Assembly (NCBI RefSeq): GCF_042453785.1
Contig: NC_091668.1
Span: forward strand, 9,134,001 to 9,198,000
Origin: Malus domestica
Lineage: Eukaryota > Streptophyta > Magnoliopsida > Rosales > Rosaceae
Direction: 5' to 3'
DNA: 64,000 nt
The notes below the pieces were generated by a model. It was not told where the DNA came from and did no database searches. It saw nothing but the letters and a program-made list of their open reading frames with translations. The stretch's first letter is position 1. Each line of letters begins with the position of its first letter. This document shows, piece by piece, positions 1 through 10,681 of this stretch. The position numbers and the translations under genes are program-made.

Positions 1-780
1 CCCACAATTTCAAATTTTGTGCAGTTAAAGGATAGAAGTGATTAATCCCATTGAACATGGGAGGAAGTGTATCGAATCGCCAAAAGAAACTGAACATTAT
101 ATGGATGCATATGCCTCAAATGCATGTTTGTTGTTTATCATTCTGATTTGTGAATTCTGCAGAAACCAAAAGATTTTTGTCTCGAAAAGTTTCATTTTAT
201 AATGATCCTGTTTACAGGAAGTAGACTTGTTGCTAAATGAAGGCCGGATGGAGGAAGAATGCTACTTTACCTCAAAGAGTTGAGACAAGTCGAAGGAGGA
301 GTAGACGGTGTCTAGTAATGAGTTTGGCTCTGGCAAAGACATCAGTTCAGCAGTTTAGACCCCTTTCTTTCCTCCATATTATTGTATTGGTGGGGAGTGG
401 GGTATTGTCTTTTCTCTTTCTTGCTCATGTTGGCCATACAGGTCCTTTGGGATTTTCCAAATTTTTTTCAATTAGCATGCCATTAAGGCAAACAAGAAAA
501 AAAGCTAGTTGTTTTTTTGCTTTGATTTTGGATATTAGAATACCCTCAGGATGTGATTGATCAATGTGATGATTTTTTCTCATTTTGTGGCTCAGTCTTG
601 AGATACACGAGTTATTGGCATTGGTGTACCATGATATCCATCAGAGTGGTGCCATTTTATGATCATCGAACTGTTGTATCTGTGAAGGATGCAGCATGGA
701 CGATGTTTTGTGGGAAAACATCGAGACACTTTAAAAAGAGCTTTTGCTCACAAGTATGCCCTCTTACCAGATGCCATTGC
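1..780 (+). pseudogene. Degenerate exons of an unidentified plant gene, copy A
   Basis: Bases 1-757 are nearly the same as 3831-4595 (only scattered substitutions and small indels), so this is one arm of a segmental duplication. Open stretches occur in more than one frame and none starts convincingly, so I read the segment as introns plus decayed exons. Similarity to copy B ends shortly after the shared stretch GCTTTTGCTCACAAGTATGC. From there copy A reads through a different sequence (peptide [17 protein letters not shown]) and joins the profilin remnant near 900. The family is not recognised. The window edge cuts the 5' side. Confidence 0.45.
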
Positions 781-992
781 TACTAGCTTAAATTCAGAGA
801 TGGTGGAATACAGAACTTCTTTGTCACATGAATGTCGTTTTGATTGATTGTGGTTAAGTTTTGGTACTAATATAGAATTTTGCGTCGAAGATGGGGAGAT
901 TTGGAAACCACATACTGCTACTTTATAGGTGCAGATGTTTAATTTTGTTTAACTCTGATATTTCTATTGACGTGATGGGTCTACTATATCAG

Positions 993-1127
993 GGTTCCGG
1001 TGGAATTACTATCAAGAAGACCAGCCAGGCCCTGTTAATCGGTATATATGATGAGCCTGTGACTCCTGGGCAGTGCAACATAGTCGTTGAGAGGCTGGGC
1101 GATTACCTTATCGAGCAGGGTCTCTAA
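993..1127 (+). pseudogene. Profilin, last exon only (copy A)
   Basis: After a splice acceptor ending in ATATCAG, 44 codons and a TAA encode the profilin C-terminus. It opens [17 protein letters not shown] and ends [12 protein letters not shown], a hallmark end of plant profilins. Profilin is a cytosolic protein of about 131 residues that binds actin monomers, polyproline and phosphoinositides. Only the final third, including a C-terminal helix used in actin and polyproline binding, is present. No exon 1 or 2 is found upstream, where decayed sequence of another gene lies instead. The exon has no frameshift and differs from copies B and C at only one residue (I for V in GIYDEP). It is a truncated duplicate unless spliced to something outside the window. 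Confidence 0.85.
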
Positions 1128-1790
1128 TTGCTTCGGTGAGTTGATCATCTCCCCAATTGGCTCCTGTGATTTGCTGTTTTTGGAGACTTAGCTTGCATCA
1201 ACTGGAATTCACGTTGAATTCCTACTATTTAATTTCAACTCATGCTCTGGATATGGATTGTCGTTGTGAATGATAGTCTTTTAGTTTTACAATTATTATC
1301 CCCAAAGTTTATTTTCTTCCTCACTTGAAAACATATGTAATTGGTGTCGTTATCTCCCGAATGCCTGCGTGAAACGGGTGTTTATACTATGTAGTTTGGT
1401 GTACCAGACCATGAGTTGGGCGAGCTTGTCTAAAGATATTCACCACTTTCGAGTTTTGAGTGGTGAATTTTATCACGAGTAATGTTAGGTAAACTAAATT
1501 TGCAAACTAAATTTAACGACAAATAAATGTTTACATGGATCTTCCGCAAGAAGATTGAACAAACACTCGTGGAAGCATACCACATCTATGACTACCTCCA
1601 ATTCGATACCACAAAGTAATTAAGCCACTCCGTTGCATCGACAAAAGCATATGGAATTAGGAGTGCATTGCATGTCACGTTGGAATTATGAAGAGATTAC
1701 AAACCATGTATGAAAAAGCAATGAAAACAACAAATAAGACATAAGAAAGGGTTTCACAATATCCAGAGCTTTGAGCAAGCCATCTGGCCG
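1128..1790. repeat. Unit A downstream flank, with empty transposon sites
   Basis: This is the profilin 3' flank followed by duplicated non-coding DNA. At about 1355-1375 the sequence runs unbroken from CGTTATCTCC into CGAATGCCTGCGTG. At the homologous position in unit C the 4.9-kb copia element is inserted between two CGGAA copies. Likewise GCTTGCATCAACTGG near 1192 is the empty counterpart of the hAT insertion in unit B. From about 1510 to 1787 it matches 8310-8595 and 17207-17455, skipping about 1.2 kb of transposon-like DNA that B and C carry in between. No gene is seen here. Confidence 0.7.
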
Positions 1791-2065
1791 ATAGATGTGA
1801 GCATATTATGGCTGTTGGCATGAACTCCTCCCTACAACCCTAGGTGTACACTATAAAAGATGTGATATCCGTTTTTGCTCCTGAAAGAAAAAATCCAAAC
1901 AAAATCAACATGGTCCATCTGAACGGCACGGTGTCTGCGTGGAGGTTGTCCAAGATGTGCTTCGGACATAGGAAACACAATGCCAAGGTTTTTCGAGTGA
2001 TTTTGACGGAGGATGTCAAGATGGCCACGGGGTTGTCAAACTTCGCATGCATCTGGATAATGCCT

Positions 2066-2944
2066 CTGAATTTTCCAAGATAGATCCTTTGGAGAAACCA
2101 AGATGCGCATTTGCAACTCCGTGTGCAAGCTCACCATGTTTGTGAAGCTCTCCCACATCCTTCAGGCTCTTCTTGCTATGAGGGAGGCACTCAAGACGTT
2201 GACTCCGTATGAGGCCTTGGATTACATGTTGAAGAAAGAGGGAGAGAAGTGGGACCCGAGCATGGGCTACACATAGCAGGACTGCTTCAAGGATGAGATG
2301 ACAAATAACTGGTGCAGGGAGATAAGTACCATAGTGCGTGGAGAGGCAAAGGGATAAAAAAACCAAAGGAATCGGTTGAAGAAAGCAAATCCAAGAAGGA
2401 AAAGGAATCTGAGGGAGAGAGCGAATCCAATAAGGAAGAGGAATCGGCGGGAGAGAGCAAGGTATCTTCGGTCGGAGACGACTGAGCGGGTAATACTAAT
2501 TTTCTTGTTAATTAAATTAGTATTACCCGCTCAGTCGTCTTCGCCCGAAGGTACCTCACTCTCTCCCGCTGATTCCTCTTCCTTGTTGGATTTGCTCTCC
2601 CCCGCCGATTCCTTTTCTTATTTGGATTTGCTTTCTCCGACCGATTCCTCTGGTTTCTATCCCTTTGCGTCTCCACACACTCTGGTCCTTATCTCCTTGC
2701 ACTAGCCATTTGTCATCTCATCCCTAGAGCGGTCCTGTTGTTTGTAGCCCTTGCTCGGGTCCCACTTCTCTCCCTCTTTCTTCAACATGCAATCCAGGGC
2801 CTCATACAGAGTCAACGTCTTGAGCGCCTCTCTCAGAGCAGGAAGAGCCATAAGGATGTGGGAGAGCTCCACAAATACGGTGAGCTTGCAGACGGTGTCG
2901 AAAATGCACATCTTGGTTTCTCCAAAGGATCTATCTTGGAGAGT
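2066..2944. repeat. Large inverted repeat (foldback), arms about 430 bp
   Basis: The left arm (about 2066-2500) is the reverse complement of the right arm (about 2514-2944) with moderate divergence. The centre is a perfect stem: GACTGAGCGGGTAATACTAA near 2480-2500, a short AT-rich loop, then its exact complement to about 2535. Both arms hold the same decayed coding remnant: left arm on the plus strand (LKTLTPYEALDYMLKKEGEK), right arm on the minus strand (LKTLTLYEALDCMLKKEGEK), followed by a Lys/Glu/Ser-rich tail. The right arm ends in a T run (2945-2959). The family of the remnant is not recognised. A transcript across it would fold into a long hairpin. Confidence 0.85.
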
Positions 2945-2959
2945 TTTTTTTTTTTTTTT

Positions 2960-3830
2960 GAAATTTGCATGAATACGGATGATCAAGGCGAGCCCCGGAA
3001 AAATACTATTTTCAGAAGGACTTTGTTTAAAATTTTGTTCGGACTTTTTGGACTTCTCCTATTTGAAGTTTGTTTATTTGAGACTTGATGGGACAGTTGA
3101 ATATTTTTATTAATTAAGGGAATGCTGGCTTTGCCTTTGATGTTGAATTTTTTATAAAGAAAACAAATGAAAAAGACTTGAAAAATTTTAGTTTTCACGA
3201 TAAGGACAAAATAAAGGGTAAAGTGAACAGTACCGAAGTTTTTCGTTAAAGTTCTATTTTTCATATATATTTTTATTATATTTTGTTGCCTTGCTATTTA
3301 ATTAATTGTCCAAATTTTGCACAATGATTGGGTTAAATATGGTCCAAATATTTGATGTGATTCATCCTATGAAGATGAGTACTGTAGGCACAAAAATACT
3401 AGCCCCGGTGACTGCCAGACAAAGGAACATTGTGCTGATGTTTTTCAGTACATACTACCTTATGCAAAGGCTTCTTCTGTGAGCTCCTCCCCTCTCTCCC
3501 TTTTTATTTAAATTCCATGTGTTTGCATACATTGCATGTGCCTATGCTCACCATTACAAATTATCACAAGGGTTCTAATGACAAGGCGTTGTAGCTTTCT
3601 TTCTTTGCTTGATTGATTGACTAATGAAAGATAAGACTTTATCGCTAGTATTTTCGAATGCTTAGACTATGTGTATGATTCGTGTAGTAAAAATGTATCA
3701 GCCTATGCTCATCATCTTTTGCATCTGCCTATTCTCCTCACCTTTTGTTTTCCTTCATGCCATTGGACCAATTCATAAGCCTCCTATATTTGCTATGGAG
3801 CTTTGCCTATTCATACATAGTTATATACCC
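2960..3830. other. AT-rich intergenic or decayed sequence
   Basis: No convincing gene. A stretch near 3345-3450 reads as a possible decayed exon ([20 protein letters not shown]), but its gene cannot be named. From about 3831 the duplicated segment shared with 1-757 begins. Confidence 0.4.
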
Positions 3831-5600
3831 ATAATTTCAAATTTTGTGCAGTTAAGGGATAGAAGTGATCAATCCCATTGAACATGGGACGAAGGAAGTG
3901 TATCGAATTGCCAAAAGAAACTGAACATTATATGGATGCATATACCTCAAATGGATGCTTGTTGTCTATCATTCTGATTTGTGAATTCTATAGGAACCAA
4001 AAGATTTTTGTGTCGAAAAGTTTCCATTTGTAATGATCCTGTTTACAGGAAGTAGACTTGTTGCTAAATGATGGCAGGATGGAGAAAGAACGCTACTTTA
4101 CCTCAAAGAGTTGAGACAAGTCGAAGGAGGAGTAGACGGTGTCTATTAATGAGTTTGGCTCTGGCAAAGACATCAGTTCAGCAGGTTAGACCCCTTTCTT
4201 TCCTATATATTATTGTATTGGTGGGGAGTGGGGTGTTGTCTTTTCTCTTTCTGCTCATGTTGGCCATACAGGTCCTTTGGGATTCCAAATATATATATAT
4301 TTTTTTCCATTAGCATGCCATAAAGGCAAACGAGAAAAAAAGCTAGTTGTTTTTTCGCTTTGATTTTGGATATTAGAATACCCTCGGGATGTGATTGATC
4401 AATGTGATGATTTTTTCTCATTTTGTGGCTCAGTCTTGAGATACACGAGTTATTGGCATTGGTGTACCATGATATCCATCAGAGTGGTGCCATTTTATGA
4501 TCAGCGAACTGTTGTATCTGTGAAGGATGCAGCATGGACGATGTTTTGTGGGAAATCAACGAGACACTTTAAAAAGAGCTTTTGCTCACAAGTATGCCCC
4601 CTTTTCTACCTAGTTTCATTTTTCCAGACAAAAACCAGCCACCTCATGTGCCATCATCAAATGGTAATCTGTCTCTGCTTTCTTCTGTATCAGGCAAGAT
4701 TGGTCAAATGCTTACTATATCGGAAAGCTCTGTGAAAAGCTCAAGTTCTTCACTTATGAGACATCGGTCATATTATTACAAAGCTATTGTTGCTGGTAGA
4801 TCGGGAAGCAAAGATTCTACTGATACTTCTGTTTCATGTCCTGATCAAGCCAATCCATGGGATACCGAATATGGTGATATGTCCAGATTTAGTAAAAAAC
4901 AACAAATAACTATGGTGCTTTCCCTGTGGCTCATTTGCTTTTAGAGGAGGCTGCTAATAGAGGTCTCTTGCATCAGAGACCTATGGATGTTGATGTTTAT
5001 TTGAATTGCCATCAGCGGAAATTGCAAATCCTTATGGCAGCTCCAGGGATTGGTGAATGCCTTGATTCCTGTAAATCCTTACTCGCTATGCTTCTGACAT
5101 AGACACACAAGAAAGTTCAAGCAAGCAGTGCTGGAATTTATTGGTTGCCGAGGGAGTGAAGGCTATTTCTCAGTGTATTTCCCAAGGGAAGAACTGGATT
5201 GATCAATCTGGGGATTCTGTAAGTCAATCGGTATTCATGTATAAATAGCTTTGATGCTCGATCATGCTTACCCCAAACTGTAAAGCTCGGTACATTTTTT
5301 CCAATCAAACAAAGAATTAGGTTTTCACAAGTCAATAACTTTATGGATCAGTCTAGAGATTTTGTAATTTCATGTTTTGTGCAGTATGTAATTATATCAT
5401 ATGCTTGCAGGACACTATTCGGATGAGCAGCACAGGTGATATGCAATGCTATCTTGTCAGTAATGTACAACACTGCAAGCATATTCCTGTCTAAGAAGTT
5501 CTCTGGTCTGGTAAATACGGATCAAATTGGAAGAAGTTGGTTCATTGAAGCTTCCATCGCATTCGGCAAGATTCAGCACCTCAACGCCGTGATAAATGTT
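3831..5600 (+). pseudogene. Decayed exons of an unidentified plant gene, copy B
   Basis: 3831-4595 duplicates 1-757. Beyond it, several exon-like stretches have plausible protein sequence: [18 protein letters not shown] (from about 4660), DQANPWDTEYGDMSRFSKKQ (about 4845), LLEEAANRGLLHQRPMDVDV (about 4940), [20 protein letters not shown] (about 5033), [18 protein letters not shown] (about 5125) and SNTASIFLSKKFSGLVNTDQ (about 5459). They read in shifting frames with stops, so the gene is broken. One hypothesis, not shown here, is that these are internal exons of the CABIN1-like gene whose first exons lie at 19.6 kb. The copy ends where unit B begins. Confidence 0.45.
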
Positions 5601-5982
5601 AAAACTCAAGTGAGTCTTGTCAAACTGAAGTTGGTCATACAACGAACTCTCTCAGGAATATTCTCCTTTGTTACGTTCTCTTTAACTTTTTCTAATCCGA
5701 TCGATGACATGCATAGGATTTGAACTTGATAGAGAAATGATGAACTTAATTAAAGTGTTTATGTGGTTTTTTATCTGATTAACTCGGAGTAATTGTTCTT
5801 GATTTGAATCAGATGCTTGATTTACTTTTACTGTTTTACTGTTTAGATTAGAGTGTAAATCTAAACTGTCAGAACACATTGTTTAGATTTTGAAACCACG
5901 TACTGCTACTTTATAGGTGCAGATGTTTGATTTTGTTTAACTCTGTGATATTTCTATTGACGTGATGGGTCTACTATGTCAG

Positions 5983-6117
5983 GGTTCGGGTGGAATTACT
6001 ATCAAGAAGACCAGCCAGGCCCTGTTAATCGGTGTGTATGATGAGCCTGTGACTCCTGGGCAGTGCAACATAGTCGTTGAGAGGCTGGGCGATTACCTTA
6101 TCGAGCAGGGTCTCTAA
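5983..6117 (+). pseudogene. Profilin, last exon only (copy B)
   Basis: The acceptor TATGTCAG is followed by 44 codons of profilin C-terminus ([17 protein letters not shown] to [10 protein letters not shown]) and TAA. The peptide equals copy C and differs from copy A by one residue. The preceding intron stretch is shared with C from 5605. The earlier profilin exons are absent: before 5600 lies another decayed gene. It is a truncated copy, although the exon itself is undamaged. Confidence 0.85.
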
Positions 6118-6191
6118 TTGCTTCGGTGAGAGTTGATTATCTCCCCATTCCCCTCCTGTGATTTGCTGTTTTAAGAGACTTGGCTTGCATC

Positions 6192-6940
6192 CAGTGGCGG
6201 ATCCAGGAAATAATGTTTGGGGGGTCAACAAGAATAGCGCGCGCAGCGCAAAATTTTTTTTTAACAAAAACGGCATGCATATCGTCATTTCATCAGGTCT
6301 TGGTAGGATAGCGTGATCAGCCTCTCGCCGATAGTTACCATACTGAAAGGTGCCTTTACTTTCCCTACAACCAAAAATAAACATAAAATTGGGTTGGATG
6401 GTTCATAATAAACATAAAATTCTGATGTCAATATGGTGGTTCATAATAATATTTTTTAGAGATCATATTAATTTATGTTGAATATAAAGAGAAATAAAGT
6501 TGTTAAATATGTTGATGTGGAAAGGGGGCACACACATCATTACCATTAATTTATGTCAAATATGTGGATGTGGACGCATGGAACTTTGCAATCTGCACCA
6601 AGACTTAATATTGAACTGACAGCCTATGGCTTTTTACACAAAGCAAGCAATTTGATGCTAGCTGTACAAATCTGATTGGAGAGAAACTAAGAAAAAAAAT
6701 TAAATAAGGAGTGTGTGGTCACGTGGTGTGAAAGGAAGAGAGAGAGTCTTCGTCTTCGTCTTCCTCTTCCGCCAAACCGAACGAAAACCAGAAGAAACCC
6801 AGAAAAATGCAGCAGCTCCAAGAGGTCGCACCCACAGTTTTAAGGGGTCGCACCAGCAGCTCCAAGGGACCTCTAAGGTTATTTCCATGGCTTCCAAGGG
6901 GTCGTGCGACCCTATTGACCCCACTGTGGCTCCGTCTCTG
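6192..6940. mobile_element. Non-autonomous hAT-type DNA transposon
   Basis: The 749-bp insertion begins CAGTGGCGGATCCAGG and ends in the imperfect complement (reverse strand CAGAGACGGAGCCACAG). It is flanked by exact 8-bp direct repeats CTTGCATC (6184-6191 and 6941-6948). An 8-bp duplication plus CAG-type ends are typical of the hAT superfamily. The homologous places in units A (near 1192) and C (near 10750) have a single copy of the target and no insert. No transposase is seen, so movement would need an enzyme supplied elsewhere. Open frames inside it are short and low in complexity. Confidence 0.85.
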
Positions 6941-6948
6941 CTTGCATC

Positions 6949-8320
6949 AGCCGGAATTCACGTGAAACGGGTGTTTGTACTATGTAGTTTGGTTAACCAG
7001 ACCATGTGTTGGGCGAGCTTGTCTAAAGATATTCACCACTTTCGAGTTTTGAGTGATGAATTTTATCATGAGTAATGCTAAGGATACTAAATTATAGACA
7101 AAATTTGCAAATTTGTCAAATTTGGGTGAGCTTGTCCGGAATTAACCGAGCCATTTGTCAAATTTACTTTGAATTTTATTATTGTTACAAAGGAAACACT
7201 TCAAAGTCGAAAATTCCCAGATGCCTTATTCACTACTTTTGAAGTTGTCTAACTTTGATATTTTGCCATTTAGTATTACAGTCTGGTGGTATTCCTCTTT
7301 GTTTAGGAGTGAGAGGTATTGAGTTCAAATCTTATAAATGGCGAATTCAGTACCAAATTAGATTACCCATTTTATGTGGTTTAGCCGAACTTTTCATTTC
7401 AAATCATCACACACAAATTCCAAGTTAATGGGTCTTTTGACCTATTAATTATCCAAACCCAAATGGTATCAAGCCTACAACTCCCAACTCCAAATTCCAA
7501 ATTTTCTAATGGTACGAAAACCACGAAAGTTCTTCAATGCGTCAATCACCCACTCGATCAAGTTCTTGAATTCGAAATCGTACAAAGGGCCCAAATCCTT
7601 TCAAATTAATCCGTCATTCACATATCAAGCCAAAAATGACACAAGCCGCGTCAAGTTTCAAACGGCACGAAACCGTGTTAAGTCTCAAACGGCATAGAGT
7701 TGTCCCAAATTTCTCAAGTAACACAAAATCATTCTAAAATGGCAAAAAGCCAATCCAAATTCCAAATGGTACAAAACCCATAAAAATCAAATCACGCTAG
7801 AACTACGCCGGTTTAATTCCGTCAAGGATACATAAGTAATCTAGAAATTCAATCTAGACGCAACCGCACAAATCCAAAAGTACCAAATTTTAGTGAGGTC
7901 ATTCACTTGCTAAAAGCCCCAAAAATTCAAACCATTAACGAACCAGGTCTTTTGATTTCATCAAGGATACGTAGGCAGTCTAGTACTACGTCGTTTGATA
8001 TCGAGATAATTTTTCGAGTGTTGTCGATGCAATTTTCGGGTTTCGCCAGATGGTAGCGGTGGCGCTGGACGAGGACACGCACTCGAGTGGCCTAACCTCC
8101 CACAACGGTAGCAGAAAATTCTCAACCCTTCATACTTGAATCGAATCACATAGGAGCCCCTAGCTGGGCATGGTACTGAACAACATGTAATTAAGGGCCG
8201 TAATGCGTCAAAATCCACCCTTAATCTCAGGAAACCTCGAAATCCAACCTCTGCTGGATCTTCAACTTCAAGAACTGCCCCAATTTTTGCCCCCAAACTC
8301 GGTTCGGTAAGCAGAGATTA
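6949..8320. repeat. Unit B middle: deletion scar and mixed transposon debris
   Basis: Just after the hAT element, GGAATTCACG runs straight into TGAAACGGGTG. Units A and C have about 150 to 200 bases of profilin 3' flank between these points, so B has a local deletion with CGT/CGTG microhomology. Around 7262-7395 a segment has a tRNA-promoter-like B box (GAGTTCAAATCTT; GGGTTCAAATCTC in unit C near 16180), suggesting a SINE. 7430-7960 is rich in CAAAT/GGCAC-type short repeats and has no gene. Confidence 0.5.
8027..8296 (-). pseudogene. LINE-type zinc-knuckle ORF fragment (unit B)
   Basis: The minus-strand reading has GFLRLRVDFDALRPL followed by YEGLRIFCYRCGRLGHSSAC, a CX2CX4HX4C zinc knuckle. 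This arrangement is typical of the DUF4283/zf-CCHC_4 proteins found in plant LINE-type retrotransposons and their domesticated relatives. Only about 90 residues remain and neither end is complete. The duplicate in unit C (about 16920-17190) shares the motif. It is a transposon relic rather than a host gene. Confidence 0.6.
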
Positions 8321-9018
8321 AATTTGACCACAAATAAATGTTTACATCGATCTTCCGCAAGAAGATTGAATAAAAACTCGTGGAAAAGCATACCACATCT
8401 ATGACTACCTCCAATTCGATACCACAAAGTAATTAAGCCACTCCGTTGCATCGACAAAAGCATATGGAATTAGGAGTGCATTGCATGTCACGTTGGAATT
8501 ATGAAGAGATTACAAACCATGTATGAAAAAGCAATGAAAACAACAAATAAGACATAAGAAAGGGTTTCACAATATCCAGAGCTTTGAGCAAGCAATTGTT
8601 GAGGATGTTCATTTTTTAACCGGACCACTACAAGTCGAGCCTTTCTTTAACGCACCAATGTCCACCTCAACACCACAATAACGTTCCAAGAAATAGCGGC
8701 AAGACAAACCGGTGTGACTGTTACACCCATCAAATAGGGTTGTCTAGCATAAAAACAACAAAAATAAATAAACATGAAGAGGTTTTCATTCAAAATATTG
8801 GCTTGATTTCTCCATTTAATCGCAATACAGGGCTAGCCAATCACGCAGAAGTTGATTTTATTCATAGGAACTGACGTATCAAGTGCTCTAGTTCTATCAT
8901 TCGGTTTCCGATTCCAGAAAACTGATGGAGATCATGTAAAAGCTATAAGCTGCGTGCAAGACGAAACTTGTATATGGTACTAGAAGAAGAAGAAGAAGAC
9001 TGAGAGAAGTATAAATAC
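8321..9018. other. Duplicated non-coding stretch, unit B
   Basis: 8321-8595 matches 1516-1787 and 17207-17455. 8600-9018 continues only in B and C. A GAA repeat lies at 8984-8998 (five units in B, four in C). No gene is supported, though a further exon of the minus-strand gene at 9019-9802 could lie here. Confidence 0.5.
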
Positions 9019-9802
9019 CTCAATCGCAAGCATAAGCAATTTTTTGCAGCTACAAAACTCAAATCCCTCACAAGGCAAGGATCCGGAAGGAGTCCCGTAT
9101 TTATCATACTCGGAATATAAATTACTCTGAAACGCAGCTCCTTCAACTTCTGAAGGACGAACAACCCTAACAGGGCCGCCGTTCGAATATCTCACCACCA
9201 CCTCATCAGGGGCACTAGGACCTAACAGAATTAATTTAGATATTATCATTACATAATAGTTTTGTAATTACACAGAGAGAACTGATGATAGACCACGAAA
9301 TGAAATGATACCGGCAATTAATTACGAGATAAACCTAATTAACGTGACGGGGAAGTGCGGATCATGAAGATTAATACTATCAAAGTGTTGAAGCCCCACC
9401 CACCCACCAGCATGCAACGGAATTGAAAACAACTAAATTCGTACGTACTATTTAAACTTGTGCCAGAGGAACGGGAACGGAAGCGGGAGGATCTGAATCC
9501 TGCAGATTAAACATGAAATTATTTTATCAGGTTAGGTTAGGGTTTTGGGAAAACCCCCAAAATTATGCAAATGAATAATTATCTACCAAGCCAAACCAAA
9601 CCATGGTTTTATATACGGATCCCAAAAAAGAAGGGAAAACCAAGGCGGCTATTATAGGAAGATCGACCAAAACCTTGCGAGCCACAGATAAGATGAAGAA
9701 ATCAGCTGGGATCAACAACATAAACATAAACAGATCGAATTTCTGTGTTTTCTCACCTCCGGAGCGGGAACCAGAACGGCCGCCGCCGCCGCCACGAGCC
9801 AT
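9019..9802 (-). CDS. Unidentified gene, three exons seen, 3' end open (copy B)
   Basis: On the minus strand, ATG at 9802 opens exon 1 (9757-9802), ending at GGAG/GTGAGA. Exon 2 is 9458-9499 (CTGCAG acceptor, CACAA/GTTTAA donor) and exon 3 is 9019-9221 (TTAG acceptor, TTGAG/GTATTT donor). The phases match throughout and give 97 uninterrupted codons. The N-terminus is Gly/Arg/Ser-rich (MARGGGGGRSGSRSGG, then FRSSRFRSRSSGT). It is followed by SAPDEVVVRYSNGGPVRVVR, YSEYDKYGTPSGSL and a Cys pair in CEGFEFCSCKKLL. I do not recognise the family. Copy C keeps the same splice sites and frame, which argues for a real gene. The final exon was not located. Confidence 0.5.
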
Positions 9803-10546
9803 TTTGCTCACTGACGAGGACACAACCCAAAACAACCCAACCGTCGGAGGGCCTTTGCCGGCTCTAGGGCTTTAGCTTTTCGTATCTTGTTTCACTTTCA
9901 GTCTCCTCAGGGTGGAGAAATTGTTATGACATGTGATTCTCAATTTTTTTATTTTTTATTTATTTTTAGCCTGTGATTCTGAATTGTGACTTGTGAGGCT
10001 TAAATATTAAAATGATCTCGATATTATAGTTATAAGGTCAACTTAGTTCTCGTATTTTTGAATTGGCTAATTTAATTCTCGTGTTTGTCTATATTTGCTA
10101 ATTAACAATATTTCATTCAATCTCTTTTAAAAAATTTATAAGAAAAATTATACTAGATACAACGAACTCAAGTGAGTCTTGTCAAACTGAAGTTGGTCAT
10201 ACAACGAACTCTCTCAGGAATATTCTCCTTTGTTACGTTCTCTTTAACTTTTTCTAATCCGATCGATGACATGCATAGGATTTGAACTTGATAGAGAAAT
10301 GATGAACTTAACTAAAGTGTTTATGTGGTTTTTTATCTGATTAACTCGGAGTAATTGTTCTTGATTTGAATCAGATGCTTGATTTACTTTTACTGTATTA
10401 CTGTTTAGATTAGAGTGTAAATCTAAACCCTCAGAACGCATATTGTTTAGATTTTGAAACCACGTACTGCTACTTTATAGGTGCAGATGTTTGATTTTGT
10501 TTAACTCTGTGATATTTCTATTGACGTGATGGGTCTACTATGTCAG

Positions 10547-10681
10547 GGTTCGGGTGGAATTACTATCAAGAAGACCAGCCAGGCCCTGTTAATCGGTGTA
10601 TATGATGAGCCTGTGACTCCTGGGCAGTGCAACATAGTCGTTGAGAGGCTGGGCGATTACCTTATCGAGCAGGGTCTCTAA
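10547..10681 (+). pseudogene. Profilin, last exon only (copy C)
   Basis: The same 44-residue profilin C-terminus as copy B ([17 protein letters not shown] to [13 protein letters not shown]) follows a TATGTCAG acceptor. The start of profilin is not present in the unit. Its 3' flank is intact up to 10939, where the copia element is inserted. Frame and sequence are undamaged, so this duplication is either young or under constraint. Confidence 0.85.

Larger units (their letters stand above)
5603..10164. repeat. Tandem segmental duplication, unit B
   Basis: The sequence from ACTCAAGTGAGTCTTGTC (5605) is repeated from 10167, an offset of 4562 bases. The right end of B (TTATAAGAAAAATTATACTA, about 10138-10157) matches the right end of C near 18975-18995. 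So 10164/10165 is the head-to-tail junction of a tandem duplication. Contents in order: intron and last exon of profilin, a hAT insertion, a deletion scar, SINE-like and LINE-like debris, and an unidentified minus-strand gene. B differs from C by the hAT element and its adjacent deletion; C differs by the copia element. Confidence 0.85.

Noticed and set aside
237-786. Open frames beginning [13 protein letters not shown] and [13 protein letters not shown] as small genes
   Set aside because: Both occur in the duplicated decayed segment, in differing frames and without protein-like conservation between copies beyond DNA similarity.
2376-2705. 109-codon plus-strand frame across the hairpin centre
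   Set aside because: It reads through both arms of the inverted repeat, so the second half is the antisense of the first; its Ser/Leu-rich end is an artefact.
6700-7075. Frames inside the hAT element as a transposase
   Set aside because: Short, low in complexity (Lys/Thr or Arg/Glu runs) and overlapping the inverted-repeat end; no hAT dimerisation or catalytic motif.
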